A DNA stretch of 64,000 bases from Deltaproteobacteria bacterium (GCA_026388715.1 JAPLJF010000001.1:62001-126000); one strand, 5' to 3'. Numbered from the stretch's first letter, positions 17,725 to 27,703 are shown. The notes: generated from the sequence alone by a model not told the origin. Numbers and translations are program-made.

Positions 17725-17794
17725 AAAATATCCAGAATACAGCCTTTAACCAAGAGAGAAATGGACGCTTGTTTTATAAAAATCCATACAGGAT

Positions 17795-18661
17795 TCAGAT
17801 AATACCAAGCATCTTCAGCGTCAGCACGACAAGGGCAAGCAAGCCAAGAAGTAAGAGAGCGCCAATCGTGCCCCGTAACTTCCCGTTACCAATTTTTGGT
17901 GATTTTTCTCTTGTATCCAAGACGGCGGTGCGAAGCTCGCAAACTTCACAGTAGAGTTTTGCATCGATTTCCTGCAAGAATTCTGGATGGAAAGATTCAC
18001 CACAACCCGCGCAGACACGGGTAGGCATGGCTGTTGATTCCAGCTCTTCAGCTTTTGCCTCATTCTCCTTGATGTCTTTTGGTATGCTTTCGTCTGCAAG
18101 GGGTGGTGTCCTGTCAAGTTCAGGTTCGGGAACAATTTTTGGCGCGGATTCCGCCGTTGGTAACAGCTCGGCCATAATCTCGGGTTCTGGCTCAACCTCA
18201 GGTTCGGAAACAAGTTTAATTTCTGATACTGGTTCTGGCTCGGGAGCAATTGTGACCTCTCTCTCTGGCTCTGACAGTACTGCGGCCACAGGTGCAAGCT
18301 CCGGTTCTGGTTCAGGCACAGGGAAGAGCAACTCCTCTTCTGCAAGAGGCTCAACGCTGCTGGCCTCCGCCGCCAATGTACTTTTCAGATCATTAGAGTC
18401 ATTAATAAGCATAACATCCCTGACTGACGGTCCTGTCAACAACTCCTGCGGCAAAAGAAAAACCTTTTCACATTAAGGACATCTGAGTTTCGTGTCAACC
18501 GAAGAGTCCCTTGCTGAACCAATGACTCCACAGTGCGGACAAGCAATCTTCTGTTTTGTGACCTTGAAAACCTTGTCACATTGCGGGCACCGGACCTTTT
18601 TTCCAGGCGTGGAATCATGTGCGGAACCAACTATTCCGCAATGGGGACAAGTCATCTTCAT
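17795..18661 (-). pseudogene. Zinc-ribbon membrane protein interrupted by an in-frame TAA
   Basis: Start ATG 18661 follows GGAGGT. The frame encodes zinc-ribbon units CPHCG...RCPQC and CPHCG...RCP-stop-C, then continues without a shift for 225 codons: a long Pro/Glu-rich linker, a further ribbon (CAGCGESFHPEF..YCEVC) and a C-terminal membrane segment (ALLLLGLLALVVLTLKML). The TAA at 18473-18475 falls exactly where the preceding unit has Gln (CCG CAA TGT against CCT TAA TGT), so a single C-to-T change explains it. The architecture resembles MJ0042-type zinc-ribbon proteins of delta-proteobacteria. A TTG at 18454 could allow a truncated product. Confidence 0.75.
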
Positions 18662-18898
18662 GTAAACCTCCAACTCAAGTATTGTTTGCTCCATCATGTA
18701 CGCAAAAAAAAAAGAGACCCTTTTAACTTGTAGTATAAAAAACAAAGCAAATCAAACAGGATTTTCTCCCTGATACAAATTCAGATTTCCATCCTTCAAT
18801 CTACCTGTTATTCTGTTCGTAAATGTGCCTACCTATAATTAGGTTGTTTTCTATTCCTGCCACGAAGAAAATAATTCAAAATAAAAAAGGTGTTACCA

Positions 18899-19309
18899 AT
18901 GCTCAAGCGCTTTACCATTTCCCTTGAAGAGGAACTGCTGGACGATTTTGATACGTTCATGCAGCAGCATCATTATGAAAATCGTTCAGAGGCGATCCGT
19001 GATCTGATCCGTGCCCGTTCTGTCCAGAATGAATGGGCAGCTGACAAGGATGTAATGGGGGTGATAACCCTCGTGTATGATCACCACAGGCATCAAGTGC
19101 AGGACAAGATCACCGAACTGCAACATGACTACCATCACCAGATAGTCTCTACCACCCATGTCCACATGGATCATAATAACTGTCTGGAGGTCATTATTAT
19201 TCGTGGCAAGGCAGCAGAAGTCCAGAAGCTGGCTGACAACCTCATTGCCCTGCGGGGAGTTCGCTCTGGCAAGCTGGCCATGAGTTCCACGGGTGAACAC
19301 CTGCACTGA
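18899..19309 (+). CDS. nikR: Nickel-responsive regulator NikR
   Basis: 136 residues from ATG 18899. The ribbon-helix-helix DNA-binding part is N-terminal (LKRFTISLEEELLDDFD, NRSEAIRDLIR), followed by the ACT-like nickel-sensing domain. The high-affinity nickel ligands fall at the same positions as in E. coli NikR: His76, His87, His89 and Cys95 (TTHVHMDHNNC). It represses nickel uptake genes when nickel is replete. The hydrogenase 29 kb away gives the cell a reason to control nickel. A decayed membrane-protein gene follows directly, perhaps the old transporter target. Confidence 0.95.
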   Translation: MLKRFTISLEEELLDDFDTFMQQHHYENRSEAIRDLIRARSVQNEWAADKDVMGVITLVYDHHRHQVQDKITELQHDYHHQIVSTTHVHMDHNNCLEVIIIRGKAAEVQKLADNLIALRGVRSGKLAMSSTGEHLH

Positions 19310-19714
19310 ATAAAGACTGCCCAGGGGGGATACGCTGCACGGCTTTTTTTAACTTTCATCTTCCACGCATATTTCAAAGGCATTCTTTCCGGGCTAGTGC
19401 TTCTTGGTGGTGGGGCCTTGATCATTTTGGGCACGACAATCGGTTTTATAAAACTGCAGCATGAACGGAGCATGCTTGCTTGCAGCTTACCTGTTGCCGG
19501 CCGGCCTCGTTCTCAGACATTTGCTGGTCGTGATTCTGTTCACTCTTTTTCTGTGGGTGACCTTTTTTCTTACCTCTGGCGGCAACACTCTGATCGCCAT
19601 AAGTTCACTGGCATCCGTCTCTGCCTAATCACCCTGAAGATAAATGCCATCATCCTTACCCTCATGGTTCTGCCCATCTTGTGCTCCGCCCTTGCTGACT
19701 TGAATCTGATTTGA
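19310..19714 (+). pseudogene. Frameshifted membrane-protein remnant after nikR, possibly CbiQ-type nickel transporter
   Basis: No intact gene lies here, but three adjacent stretches in different frames read as membrane protein. They are FKGILSGLVLLGGGALIILG (from ~19373), LLVVILFTLFLWVTFFLTSG (from ATG 19461) and LKINAIILTLMVLPILCSAL (~19640-19700). The last, preceded by GIRLCLIT, resembles the LL(R/K)xNAI segment of energy-coupling permeases of the CbiQ/NikQ family. The position next to nikR fits a lost nickel transporter. The family call is tentative; the decay is clear. From 19715 to the cbbQ start I see only an AT-rich presumed promoter region. Confidence 0.45.
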
Positions 19715-19923
19715 TTCACGCTCCGCTCCTCAGCAATCGTGCACCTTGCTTCTGAAGTCGCTTCCGCCTTTAAACTTCCATCTTTTTGTTGAATAATTAC
19801 AATATGGATAGGAAAAATTATTATTTGTATTTGTCTGTTTTTAGACTTACTTATTAATAATACTCTGAAACAGAGATCGAACAATTCATACTACATTTAT
19901 AATATGTTTTGAAGGTGAAGATT

Positions 19924-20736
19924 ATGCAGATCGCAGGCCAGAAAATAGAAGAACACCTCATTCATGAAAGGCCCTTTTATCTGCCGCAGAAAAATGAGAT
20001 TATAATAGCAGAGGCGGCCTATAAGAACGGGATTCCTCTTCTTCTCAAAGGTCCAACCGGCAGTGGCAAAAGCCGTTTTATGCAGTTTCTTGCATGGAAG
20101 CTTAAAAGACCGCTTATAACCGTCTCCTGCCATGATGATCTGTCAACCAGTGATCTTGTCGGTCGTTACCTGATCCGCGGCGGCGAAACATTGTGGATGG
20201 ACGGCCCTATGACGCTTGCTGTACGGCATGGAGCCATCTGTTATCTTGATGAGGTGGTTGAGGCGAGAAAAGATACAACGGTGGTGATTCATCCCTTGGC
20301 TGATGATAGACGTGAACTGGCCATTGAAAAGCGAGGCGAGCTGCTCACAGCGCCTCCTGAATTCATGCTGGCGGTGTCATACAATCCAGGGTATCAGTCG
20401 ATTTTAAAAGATATGAAACAATCAACCAGGCAGCGGTTTATAGCCCTTGAGCTTGGTTATCCCCCTGCAGATCTGGAGACAGAGATTGTCAGCCATGAAT
20501 CAGGCATAGAAAAACAGCTGGCCCGTCTGCTTGTCCGGATAGCAGAGATGACGAGGGGGCTCAAAGATTCAGGCCTGCAGGAGGGCGCAAGCACACGGCT
20601 TCTGGTTCACGCCGGGCTGCTGATAAAGGATGGCATTGAACCAAGGGAGGCTTGTCGGGTGACCATCACCCAGGCCTTAACGGATGACCGGAAACTGCTC
20701 TATGCGATTGATGAGATGATCAGCTCTGTTCTCTAA
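19924..20736 (+). CDS. MoxR/CbbQ-NirQ-NorQ family AAA+ ATPase
   Basis: 270 residues from ATG 19924 (GAAGGTGAAG upstream). Walker A GPTGSGKS lies at 43-50, Walker B is ICYLDEVVEAR near 105-115, and sensor residues are in VSYNPGYQ. The C-terminal CbbQ_C region includes EGASTRLLVHAG. CbbQ/NorQ proteins form hexameric rings that work with a VWA partner (CbbO/NorD) to remodel or activate a metalloenzyme such as Rubisco or nitric oxide reductase. The VWA partner is the next gene, 9 bases downstream. Confidence 0.93.
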   Translation: MQIAGQKIEEHLIHERPFYLPQKNEIIIAEAAYKNGIPLLLKGPTGSGKSRFMQFLAWKLKRPLITVSCHDDLSTSDLVGRYLIRGGETLWMDGPMTLAVRHGAICYLDEVVEARKDTTVVIHPLADDRRELAIEKRGELLTAPPEFMLAVSYNPGYQSILKDMKQSTRQRFIALELGYPPADLETEIVSHESGIEKQLARLLVRIAEMTRGLKDSGLQEGASTRLLVHAGLLIKDGIEPREACRVTITQALTDDRKLLYAIDEMISSVL

Positions 20737-20745
20737 AGGGATCTT

Positions 20746-23022
20746 ATGAAGAATGGCTTGATTGAAAGACTGCAGAAGGTCATCCCTGTTGAGTGGCTGA
20801 ATGACTGGGAACGGGATGAAATCTTCTCTCATCTAACCTACCATGAACCTCTGGTCGAGAAAGCAGTCATAGAACAGCTTGGCATTATCTGGCCGATAAG
20901 TTCGGCGCTCTGTTTTTATTTTCTTGATCATCTCAAGAACGGCCTAGCCTGCCTGAGCACGGAGCAGCTGCCCGACTGGGTAAAAGGGATACTTGATGTT
21001 TATGAGGCTGATGGCCTGCAGGCGGCCCGTCGGTACATGGATGATGTGGAGGGCAATTTCCTGTGCAGAATCAGAGGAGAAAAAGGGCTTACCCTGGCTG
21101 AAATCATCCCCAAACTTCTGCCTTATATCCGAGGCCTTTCGCGGAAGACACTGGATCTTCAGCCATCAGCATCTTTGCATACGGATACAAATACTCTTTT
21201 TCTGCCCCGGGAAATTACTTCCCCTGCCAATCTGAGTCACAATTTTTATATCTATAAACTGCTGGCCTCTTTCCTGTGGGCAGGCATTGAGCAAGATATT
21301 TACTGCCAACAGCAGACGGATCCAGAAACCCTGGAGAATTTTATTCTCTCCTTTGAGGATCAGAAACTGGCAATGGCATGCTACCATCTACTGCAGACTG
21401 TGCGCGTAGCTGATTTCCTGAAAGCATACTTGCCGGGACTGATACGGGACGGGCAGACCTTTTTCCGACGTTTGCGCAAGGAGGCTGATTTGACGGATAT
21501 TTCACCAGAAACAGGGGACGGGTTTGCCGCAGTGCGCTCATGGCTTCTGGCCCATTGCGCCAATGATCCCTTGCCGGAACTTTCCGGGGAGACAGAATCC
21601 ATTATCCGGAAAGTTGTAGCCTCAGACACCCACCATAAGGAGGTGTTTGCCGCCACAACAAACTTCTATGAGAGAGTGCGTTGTCACCAGGAAGATTTCA
21701 CCCTGCCATGCCCGCTGTTCTTTCAGGGAGAACTCCGCCCCCAGGAAGCCAGGATGGCCCGTTTATCAAGAAGAGAAGAGCACAAACAGCAGTTTATTAA
21801 GGCCCTGGCCGCTGTCATCCCTTCTCGGTCGGCCGCGACACAAACAGAAGCGGAGCCGGCAGAAAAAAATCAGGCACATGAGGTCAGTGAAAGCGGGGCC
21901 AGCGTTTCACCAATGCATCAAGATGGCAAAAAAGAAAAACCGGAGGAGGACAGACAAGATGATCCCCGTTATATCTGCCTTGATGATGAGCATCTGGAGC
22001 TACCGGAGGAGCTACGCCATGTTGCCAGGGAAATAGAAGATGATCTGGGAGCAGTGCCTTCATTTTATATTGCCAGCGCCAGCCAGATGGCTGGGGGGAG
22101 AGGCAGAGCCTCGGGTATAAATCTTCAGCCGGAAGAAGGGCTGCCATTGCACGGAGGTCTGCTCTATGATGAATGGGATTTCCGGCGCTGCGGTTTTCGT
22201 AAAAACTGGTGCTCGCTCATTGAAAAACGAATCGTCCCTGCCAAAGGGACCTTTGTCAGCCATACCATGGAAAAATACCGGGGCCAGATCCTGCAGCTGA
22301 AACGACAGTTTGAGATGATGCGCACCCAGCAGCGTTTCGTTAAACGCCAGAAAGATGGGGACGACATCGATCTTGATGCCCTGACGGAAGCATACGCCGA
22401 CGTCCGGGCCGGTCTCGTTCCCTCGGAGAGGCTTTTTGTCCGGCTGCAGAGAGATGAGCGTGATATCGCCGCGCTTTTTCTCGTGGATATGTCCTCTTCC
22501 ACCGAGGGGTGGGTGGGCACGGCCCTGAAAGAATCACTGGTTCTGCTCAGCGAAGCCCTGCATTCTCTGGGGGACCGCTATGCCATCTACGGTTTTTCAG
22601 GAATGCGCCGGAGCCGAAGCGAGATCTTTCATGTAAAGGATTTTACCGAACCCTATTCGGAGGAGATCAAAGGACGTATTGCCGCTATCTCTCCTATGGA
22701 TTATACGCGCATGGGGCCTCCCATCCGCCATTTTACCATGGTTCTCAAGGATGTTGATGCCCGGGTCCGGCTTTTGATTATTCTGACTGACGGCAAACCG
22801 GAGGATTATGATGACTATAAAGGGGAATATGCCATCGAAGATACTCGCCATGCCCTGATAGAGGCCAAGGCTGCCGGCATCCATCCATTCTGCATCTCCA
22901 TTGACAAGGAGGCCCAGGATTACCTGGGCCATATCTTTGGCGAGATCAATTATACGTTTATCAATGATGTGAAGAAGCTGCCGCTGCGGGTGCCGGAAAT
23001 TTACCGTACCCTCACCAGTTGA
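20746..23022 (+). CDS. CbbO/NorD-type VWA-domain protein
   Basis: 758 residues. The C-terminal von Willebrand A domain starts near residue 575 with a MIDAS motif (FLVDMSSSTEG) and continues through IILTDGKPEDYDDY. Like CbbO, it has a large helical N-terminal region, a charged linker around residues 365-405 and a conserved middle block (YDEWDFRRCGFRKNWC). The VWA domain links the AAA+ ring to its client enzyme. The usual clients (cbbLS/cbbM or norCB) are not in the window, so the client is unknown. Convergent with fumarase; 37 bases separate them. Confidence 0.9.
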   Translation: MKNGLIERLQKVIPVEWLNDWERDEIFSHLTYHEPLVEKAVIEQLGIIWPISSALCFYFLDHLKNGLACLSTEQLPDWVKGILDVYEADGLQAARRYMDDVEGNFLCRIRGEKGLTLAEIIPKLLPYIRGLSRKTLDLQPSASLHTDTNTLFLPREITSPANLSHNFYIYKLLASFLWAGIEQDIYCQQQTDPETLENFILSFEDQKLAMACYHLLQTVRVADFLKAYLPGLIRDGQTFFRRLRKEADLTDISPETGDGFAAVRSWLLAHCANDPLPELSGETESIIRKVVASDTHHKEVFAATTNFYERVRCHQEDFTLPCPLFFQGELRPQEARMARLSRREEHKQQFIKALAAVIPSRSAATQTEAEPAEKNQAHEVSESGASVSPMHQDGKKEKPEEDRQDDPRYICLDDEHLELPEELRHVAREIEDDLGAVPSFYIASASQMAGGRGRASGINLQPEEGLPLHGGLLYDEWDFRRCGFRKNWCSLIEKRIVPAKGTFVSHTMEKYRGQILQLKRQFEMMRTQQRFVKRQKDGDDIDLDALTEAYADVRAGLVPSERLFVRLQRDERDIAALFLVDMSSSTEGWVGTALKESLVLLSEALHSLGDRYAIYGFSGMRRSRSEIFHVKDFTEPYSEEIKGRIAAISPMDYTRMGPPIRHFTMVLKDVDARVRLLIILTDGKPEDYDDYKGEYAIEDTRHALIEAKAAGIHPFCISIDKEAQDYLGHIFGEINYTFINDVKKLPLRVPEIYRTLTS

Positions 23023-23059
23023 ATCTACCCTGCTCTACGCCCCGAGCCTCAGCAAGGGT

Positions 23060-24601
23060 TCAAGTTACTGAAGTCGCTTTCACTTTCTCTCTTCGATAAT
23101 CCCTGATCTTCTGTTGCCAGAGTGCTGGGCCTGTCTTGTGTATGGAGTCACCCCGGCTGTCCACGGCAACCGTCACCGGCATATCCTCCACCTCAAACTC
23201 GTAAATGGCCTCCATGCCCAGATCGGCAAAGGCCACCACCCGTGCTTTTTTGATCGTCTTGGAGACCAGGTAGGCCGCGCCGCCAACGGCCATCAGATAG
23301 ACCGCGCCATGCTTTTTGATGGATTCAATGGCGCTATTCCCCCGTTCTGATTTGCCGATCATGCCTAGCAGGCCGGTCTGGGACAGCATCATCTCGGTAT
23401 ATTTATCCATGCGGGTAGCAGTAGTTGGGCCAGCGGGACCGACGACCTCAGCCCCAACCGGATCAACCGGGCCGACGTAATAGATAAATTTGCCGTTAAA
23501 ATCCACGCCTTCAGGCAGTGGTTCACCTTGGGCCAGCAGCTTCTGGATGCGGCTATGGGCGGCATCCCGTCCCGTGAGGATGGTACCATTCAGAAGCAGG
23601 GTCTCGCCGATTTTCCAGTTGGCGATCTCGTCGCGGCTGATGCCATTAAGCTGCACCCGCTTTACCCCGGTACCCATTTCCCATTTGATCTGCGGCCAGT
23701 CTTCCATGTGTGGCGGCTCAAAATGTGCGGGGCCACTGCCATTGAGGGTAAAATGGATATGACGGGTGGCGGCACAGTTGGGGATCATGGCCACCGGCAG
23801 GGAGGCTGCATGCGTTGGGCAATCCTTGATCTTGACATCAAGTGCCGTGGTCAGGCCGCCTAAGCCCTGCGCGCCGATCCCTAAATTATTAACGGCCTCA
23901 TATATCTCCAGGCGTAGCTCTTCAATTTGATTGGCTGGCCCACGGTCGATCAGGTCCTGGATGTCGATGGGTTCCATCAGTGATTCCTTGGCCAGTACCA
24001 TGGCCCGATCAACCGTCCCGCCAATGCCAATCCCCAGTATCCCAGGAGGGCACCAGCCCGCTCCCATAGTGGGCACGGTCTGTACCACCCAGTCAACAAT
24101 AGAGTCGCCGGGATTCAGGGCCACGAACTTACTCTTGTTCTCAGAACCACCGCCTTTGGCCGCAATGCGGATGTCGATGGCACTGCCGGGGACAAGTTCG
24201 GTATAGATCACCGCCGGGGTGTTGTCCCCGGTATTTTTACGAGAACCAGCGGGGTCGGCGAGTACTGAGGCGCGCAGGGGATTTTCCGGGTTGAGCCAGG
24301 CCCGGCGCACCCCGGCATCCACCAGTTCCTGGATACTTAGATCCGTATCAAATCGGCACTGCATGCCAACTTTCAAGAAAACGGTGACAATACCGGTATC
24401 CTGACAGATTGGGCGCTGTCCCATGGCTGCCATCCGGGAATTAATCAGAATCTGGGCCATGGCATCTTTGGCCGCCCGGTTCTGCTCTTTTTCATAGGCG
24501 CGGGCCATTGCCTGGATAAAATCACGGGGATGGGCGTAGGAGATGGCCTGCAGGCTGTCGGCAATCGAGGTGATAAGGTCTTCTGGGTTGATTATAGTCA
24601 T
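23060..24601 (-). CDS. fumA: Class I fumarate hydratase (fused alpha and beta)
   Basis: 513 residues covering both halves of the [4Fe-4S] class I fumarase, which interconverts fumarate and malate. Cluster cysteines are seen at Cys66 (PICQDTG), Cys184 (GWCPPGI) and near 273 (PNCAATRH). The C-terminal beta part has YYVGPVDP, GPTTATRMD and GKSERG. Iron-sulfur fumarase fits an anaerobe. It is a single transcription unit, divergent from hemL. Confidence 0.96.
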   Translation of the reverse strand: MTIINPEDLITSIADSLQAISYAHPRDFIQAMARAYEKEQNRAAKDAMAQILINSRMAAMGQRPICQDTGIVTVFLKVGMQCRFDTDLSIQELVDAGVRRAWLNPENPLRASVLADPAGSRKNTGDNTPAVIYTELVPGSAIDIRIAAKGGGSENKSKFVALNPGDSIVDWVVQTVPTMGAGWCPPGILGIGIGGTVDRAMVLAKESLMEPIDIQDLIDRGPANQIEELRLEIYEAVNNLGIGAQGLGGLTTALDVKIKDCPTHAASLPVAMIPNCAATRHIHFTLNGSGPAHFEPPHMEDWPQIKWEMGTGVKRVQLNGISRDEIANWKIGETLLLNGTILTGRDAAHSRIQKLLAQGEPLPEGVDFNGKFIYYVGPVDPVGAEVVGPAGPTTATRMDKYTEMMLSQTGLLGMIGKSERGNSAIESIKKHGAVYLMAVGGAAYLVSKTIKKARVVAFADLGMEAIYEFEVEDMPVTVAVDSRGDSIHKTGPALWQQKIRDYRREKVKATSVT

Positions 24602-24720
24602 GGCAGGAAAGAGAGAAGAGGGTAGCGATAGGTGGCGATCGGTTAATGAGGTTCTGATATGTAATTGTTATTACAGTATAGCGAGTGAATATGCATTTCA
24701 CAATATCGGACAGGATCAGT

Positions 24721-24750
24721 TTGACAGTTTTTCTTGTGGCGTGCTATAGT
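24721..24750 (+). promoter_or_regulatory. Sigma-70-type promoter for hemL
   Basis: A consensus -35 TTGACA (24721-24726) and -10 TATAGT (24745-24750) are separated by 18 bases, 79 bases upstream of the hemL ATG. There is no other candidate in the fumA-hemL divergent region of equal quality. Confidence 0.6.
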
Positions 24751-24828
24751 TATGCGGTTTATGATGCGCAATCAGGAAGCGTAAACTGTGAAGAGAAATC
24801 TATAGGGAAATCGTGAAGGAGTTGAAAA

Positions 24829-26121
24829 ATGAATACAAGTATATCTGCACGGATGTTTCAACAGGCCAGAAAGGTTATTCCCGGCGGCGTAAACAGTCCG
24901 GTGCGGGCCTGTCGATCAGTTGGCTGCGACCCGGTTTTTATTGAACGGGCTCAGGGGGCAACTGTTTATGATGTGGATGGTAACGAGTATATAGATTTTG
25001 TCTGTTCCTGGGGGCCAATGATCCTTGGGCATGCCCATCCTGAGATCTTGGCCGCCATTGGCGAGACAATGCAGCATGGAACGAGCTTTGGGGCGCCGAC
25101 TCCGAAAGAAATAGAGCTTGCCTCTATGGTGGTGGACGCCCTGCCATCGGTGGAAAAGGTCCGTTTCGTCAGCTCCGGTACCGAGGCAACCATGAGTGCG
25201 GTTCGTCTGGCGCGAGGCTATACCGGGAAAAAGGTGATTGTGAAATTTGATGGTTGTTATCACGGTCATGCCGATTCTTTTCTGGTCAAGGCCGGGTCGG
25301 GGGTGATTACCCTTGGTATCCCAGGCAGTCCAGGGGTGCCCGATGAGATTGTGAAAAATACCGTCTCTATCCCTTATAATAATGAAGAAATTCTTGAGAA
25401 GACCTTGCGTGATGCCTCGCTTGATATCGCCTGTGTGATTGTCGAGCCCGTGGCTGGCAATATGGGTTGTGTCGCCCCGGCCCCTGGTTTTTTGCAGAAA
25501 TTGCGGGCGCTCACCGCCGAGCTCGGCATCCTCCTTATCTTTGATGAAGTGATTACCGGGTTCCGTCTGGCTTATGGCGGGGCACAGGAGTATTTTGGGG
25601 TCGTGCCTGATCTGACCTGTCTTGGCAAGATTATTGGCGGTGGCTTGCCCGTTGGGGCTTATGGTGGTCGGGCCGATATCATGGATCAGGTTGCTCCTGA
25701 CGGGCCAGTCTATCAGGCCGGAACCTTGTCTGGTAATCCTCTGGCCATGGCCGCTGGTATTGCCACCCTGAAACTGCTTAAAAAAGAAGGATTTTACAAG
25801 CAGTTAAATGATAAGGCGGCCAGGTTTGCCGACCGTCTCAGAGAGATCAGTGACCAGACGAATATTCCTGTCCAGTTGAATCGGGTGGGATCGTTGATGA
25901 CCGGATTTTTTACCACTGAAAAGGTGATTGATTTTGAATCTGCCATGACGGCTGATGCCGATCGTTATGGCCAGCATTATCGCCAAATGCTATCTCAGGG
26001 GATTTATCTGGCCCCATCGCAGTTTGAGGTGGCATTTATCTCTGCGGCCCAGACTGAGAAACAACTGGAAAAGGCCCTTGAAATGACTGAATGGTCATTC
26101 AAAAAATTAGAAAAAAATTAA
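24829..26121 (+). CDS. hemL: Glutamate-1-semialdehyde 2,1-aminomutase
   Basis: 430 residues. A PLP enzyme making 5-aminolevulinate from glutamate-1-semialdehyde, the second step of the C5 haem pathway. Catalytic Lys267 sits in [16 protein letters not shown], and the substrate-binding N-terminus is [11 protein letters not shown]. The start has GAAGGAG 8 bases upstream. It supplies haem and sirohaem precursors needed by a cytochrome-rich respiration. Confidence 0.97.
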   Translation: MNTSISARMFQQARKVIPGGVNSPVRACRSVGCDPVFIERAQGATVYDVDGNEYIDFVCSWGPMILGHAHPEILAAIGETMQHGTSFGAPTPKEIELASMVVDALPSVEKVRFVSSGTEATMSAVRLARGYTGKKVIVKFDGCYHGHADSFLVKAGSGVITLGIPGSPGVPDEIVKNTVSIPYNNEEILEKTLRDASLDIACVIVEPVAGNMGCVAPAPGFLQKLRALTAELGILLIFDEVITGFRLAYGGAQEYFGVVPDLTCLGKIIGGGLPVGAYGGRADIMDQVAPDGPVYQAGTLSGNPLAMAAGIATLKLLKKEGFYKQLNDKAARFADRLREISDQTNIPVQLNRVGSLMTGFFTTEKVIDFESAMTADADRYGQHYRQMLSQGIYLAPSQFEVAFISAAQTEKQLEKALEMTEWSFKKLEKN

Positions 26122-26207
26122 AAAATCGTTGACTTTGACAGGTGGGCATGCTAACAGATTCGATTGTTTGTAAAAGAGTCGTTCTATGAACGAAGGTGGA
26201 GGCGAAG

Positions 26208-26435
26208 ATGTCGAAAATGAGCAAAGAGATGATCCACCTGCTAGGCAACTATGGTCATATCGGATTTACCTTTGTTGCTGCCATTTTTGTCGGTATGGGG
26301 GGCGGGATCTATCTTGACCGGAAGGTGTTTGATGATCGAACGACCCCATGGTTTACTTTTATCGGGCTTGCATTTGGTATAGCCGCCGGGTTTAAAAGTC
26401 TGTTTGATATTCTCAAACAGCAAGATAAAGACTAA
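26208..26435 (+). CDS. atpZ: AtpZ/AtpI-like F0 accessory protein
   Basis: 75 residues from ATG 26208 (GGTGGAGG upstream). Two membrane hairpin segments (IGFTFVAAIFVGMGGGIYLD and PWFTFIGLAFGIAAGF) with the family patterns GxxxGxxLD and GxxAG-F. AtpZ-type proteins precede the F0 genes and assist c-ring assembly or bind Mg2+/Ca2+. First gene of the F0 operon. Confidence 0.88.
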   Translation: MSKMSKEMIHLLGNYGHIGFTFVAAIFVGMGGGIYLDRKVFDDRTTPWFTFIGLAFGIAAGFKSLFDILKQQDKD

Positions 26436-26456
26436 GGTCTGGGCGGTTGCAACAGA

Positions 26457-26879
26457 GTGTCGGATGAATTATTATCCCTGCGCAAGATGCAGGTGTTGAG
26501 TTGGGTTTGTCTTTTGGTTCTCTGTGCCGGGTCTTGGGTTTTTTTGTCCTGGGATTTTGCCTGGGCGGTAGCGGTCGGTGGGGTTATCTCCATTGTCAGT
26601 TTCATGTTGACCCACCAGGATGTGGCTCGCTTTATGGAGTCCCTCAATTCTTCAGAGGAAGGGCAGGGGGAAAAGAAGGCGCTTAAGATCGGGAAATCAC
26701 AATATATTATTAAATTTTGGCTCCGGTTGGCAGTCATTGGGCTTGTCTTGCTGATACTCATAAAGAGCGGTAAGGTGAATATCTTTGGTTTGTTAGTGGG
26801 GCTGTCAACGGTAGTGTTTAGCATTACACTGACGACAGTCAGTGCAGCGAGACACTATATTATCAGCAGCAGGAGGTAA
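26457..26879 (+). CDS. atpI: ATP synthase subunit I-like membrane protein
   Basis: 140 residues from GTG 26457, with ATG 26487 as an alternative. Four membrane segments in two pairs (VLSWVCLLVLCAGSWVFLSW, AWAVAVGGVISIVSFML, FWLRLAVIGLVLLILI, FGLLVGLSTVVFSITL), the plan of AtpI/subunit I, which helps assemble the c-ring. It lies between atpZ and atpB, with 8 bases to atpB. Confidence 0.8.
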   Translation: MSDELLSLRKMQVLSWVCLLVLCAGSWVFLSWDFAWAVAVGGVISIVSFMLTHQDVARFMESLNSSEEGQGEKKALKIGKSQYIIKFWLRLAVIGLVLLILIKSGKVNIFGLLVGLSTVVFSITLTTVSAARHYIISSRR

Positions 26880-26887
26880 GAGGGATT

Positions 26888-27610
26888 ATGGAACATCCAA
26901 TACTGTTTATATCAATCATCCTGGAAAAACTAGGACTGCCCATTCCCCATGGCCCTGTTGGTCATGGTCTGGTTGAGCAACTGTGCGCCCCGTATATGAC
27001 TTATACCTGGTTTACCATGATTTTTCTTGTTGTGATTGGTAAATTGACCCTTGGAAATCTGGAGATGGTACCAGGAAAAGGGCAGAATGTCTGGGAAATC
27101 CTCATTGGTGGCATGGATGACTTCTTTGCGGAAAACATGGGAAGGGACTTGGCTGATAAGCTGTTTCCCATGATAGCCACCTTTGCCCTTTATATTGCCG
27201 TGGCCAATCTGATCGGGCTGATTCCAGGATTCATGTCTCCTACCTCAAGTATCAATACCACCCTTGCCTTGACCATTATTGTCTGGATAACCCATCATAT
27301 CATTGGTTTTCGCGCCAACGGTATTGCGTATTTGAAGCATTTTCTCGGACCTATGCCCGTGCTGATTCCACTGATGCTTCCTATTGAGATTATCGCTAAC
27401 GTGGCTCGTCTGTTGTCGCTCTCTATCCGTCTTTTTGGAAATATCATGGCGAAAGAAACACTTTTGGGCATCTTGTTTCTGCTGGCTGGCGCCTATTTTG
27501 CCCCCCTGCCAATCATGATTCTGGGTGTCCTGGTTTCTCTGGTGCAGGCTATGGTCTTTGTGTTGCTGACCGTTGTTTATTTTACCCAGGCCAATGAGCA
27601 TGCGCATTGA
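26888..27610 (+). CDS. atpB: ATP synthase F0 subunit a
   Basis: 240 residues, five to six membrane helices. The essential stator arginine lies in LLSLSIRLFGNIMAKE (about residue 181), and the C-terminal helix has QAMVFVLLTVVYF. It forms the ion half-channels against the c-ring. It is followed 93 bases later by atpE. The b, delta and F1 genes are not next to it. Confidence 0.96.
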   Translation: MEHPILFISIILEKLGLPIPHGPVGHGLVEQLCAPYMTYTWFTMIFLVVIGKLTLGNLEMVPGKGQNVWEILIGGMDDFFAENMGRDLADKLFPMIATFALYIAVANLIGLIPGFMSPTSSINTTLALTIIVWITHHIIGFRANGIAYLKHFLGPMPVLIPLMLPIEIIANVARLLSLSIRLFGNIMAKETLLGILFLLAGAYFAPLPIMILGVLVSLVQAMVFVLLTVVYFTQANEHAH

Positions 27611-27703
27611 TGCCGTAAGCTTGAATTGTTCAGGGTTGTAACTGAATTTTAGATTTTACAAAGGAAGAAGGCCAAAAAACTTTAATTTTACAAGGAGAAC
27701 ATT

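Noticed and set aside
17087..17794. Degraded gspF after gspE
   Set aside because: The readable protein fragments are from a chemoreceptor and a short hydrophobic peptide; none resembles GspF.
18890..18896. GTGTTAC as a NikR operator half-site over the nikR start
   Set aside because: The matching GTAACAC half-site is not found at the expected distance, so the occurrence may be chance.
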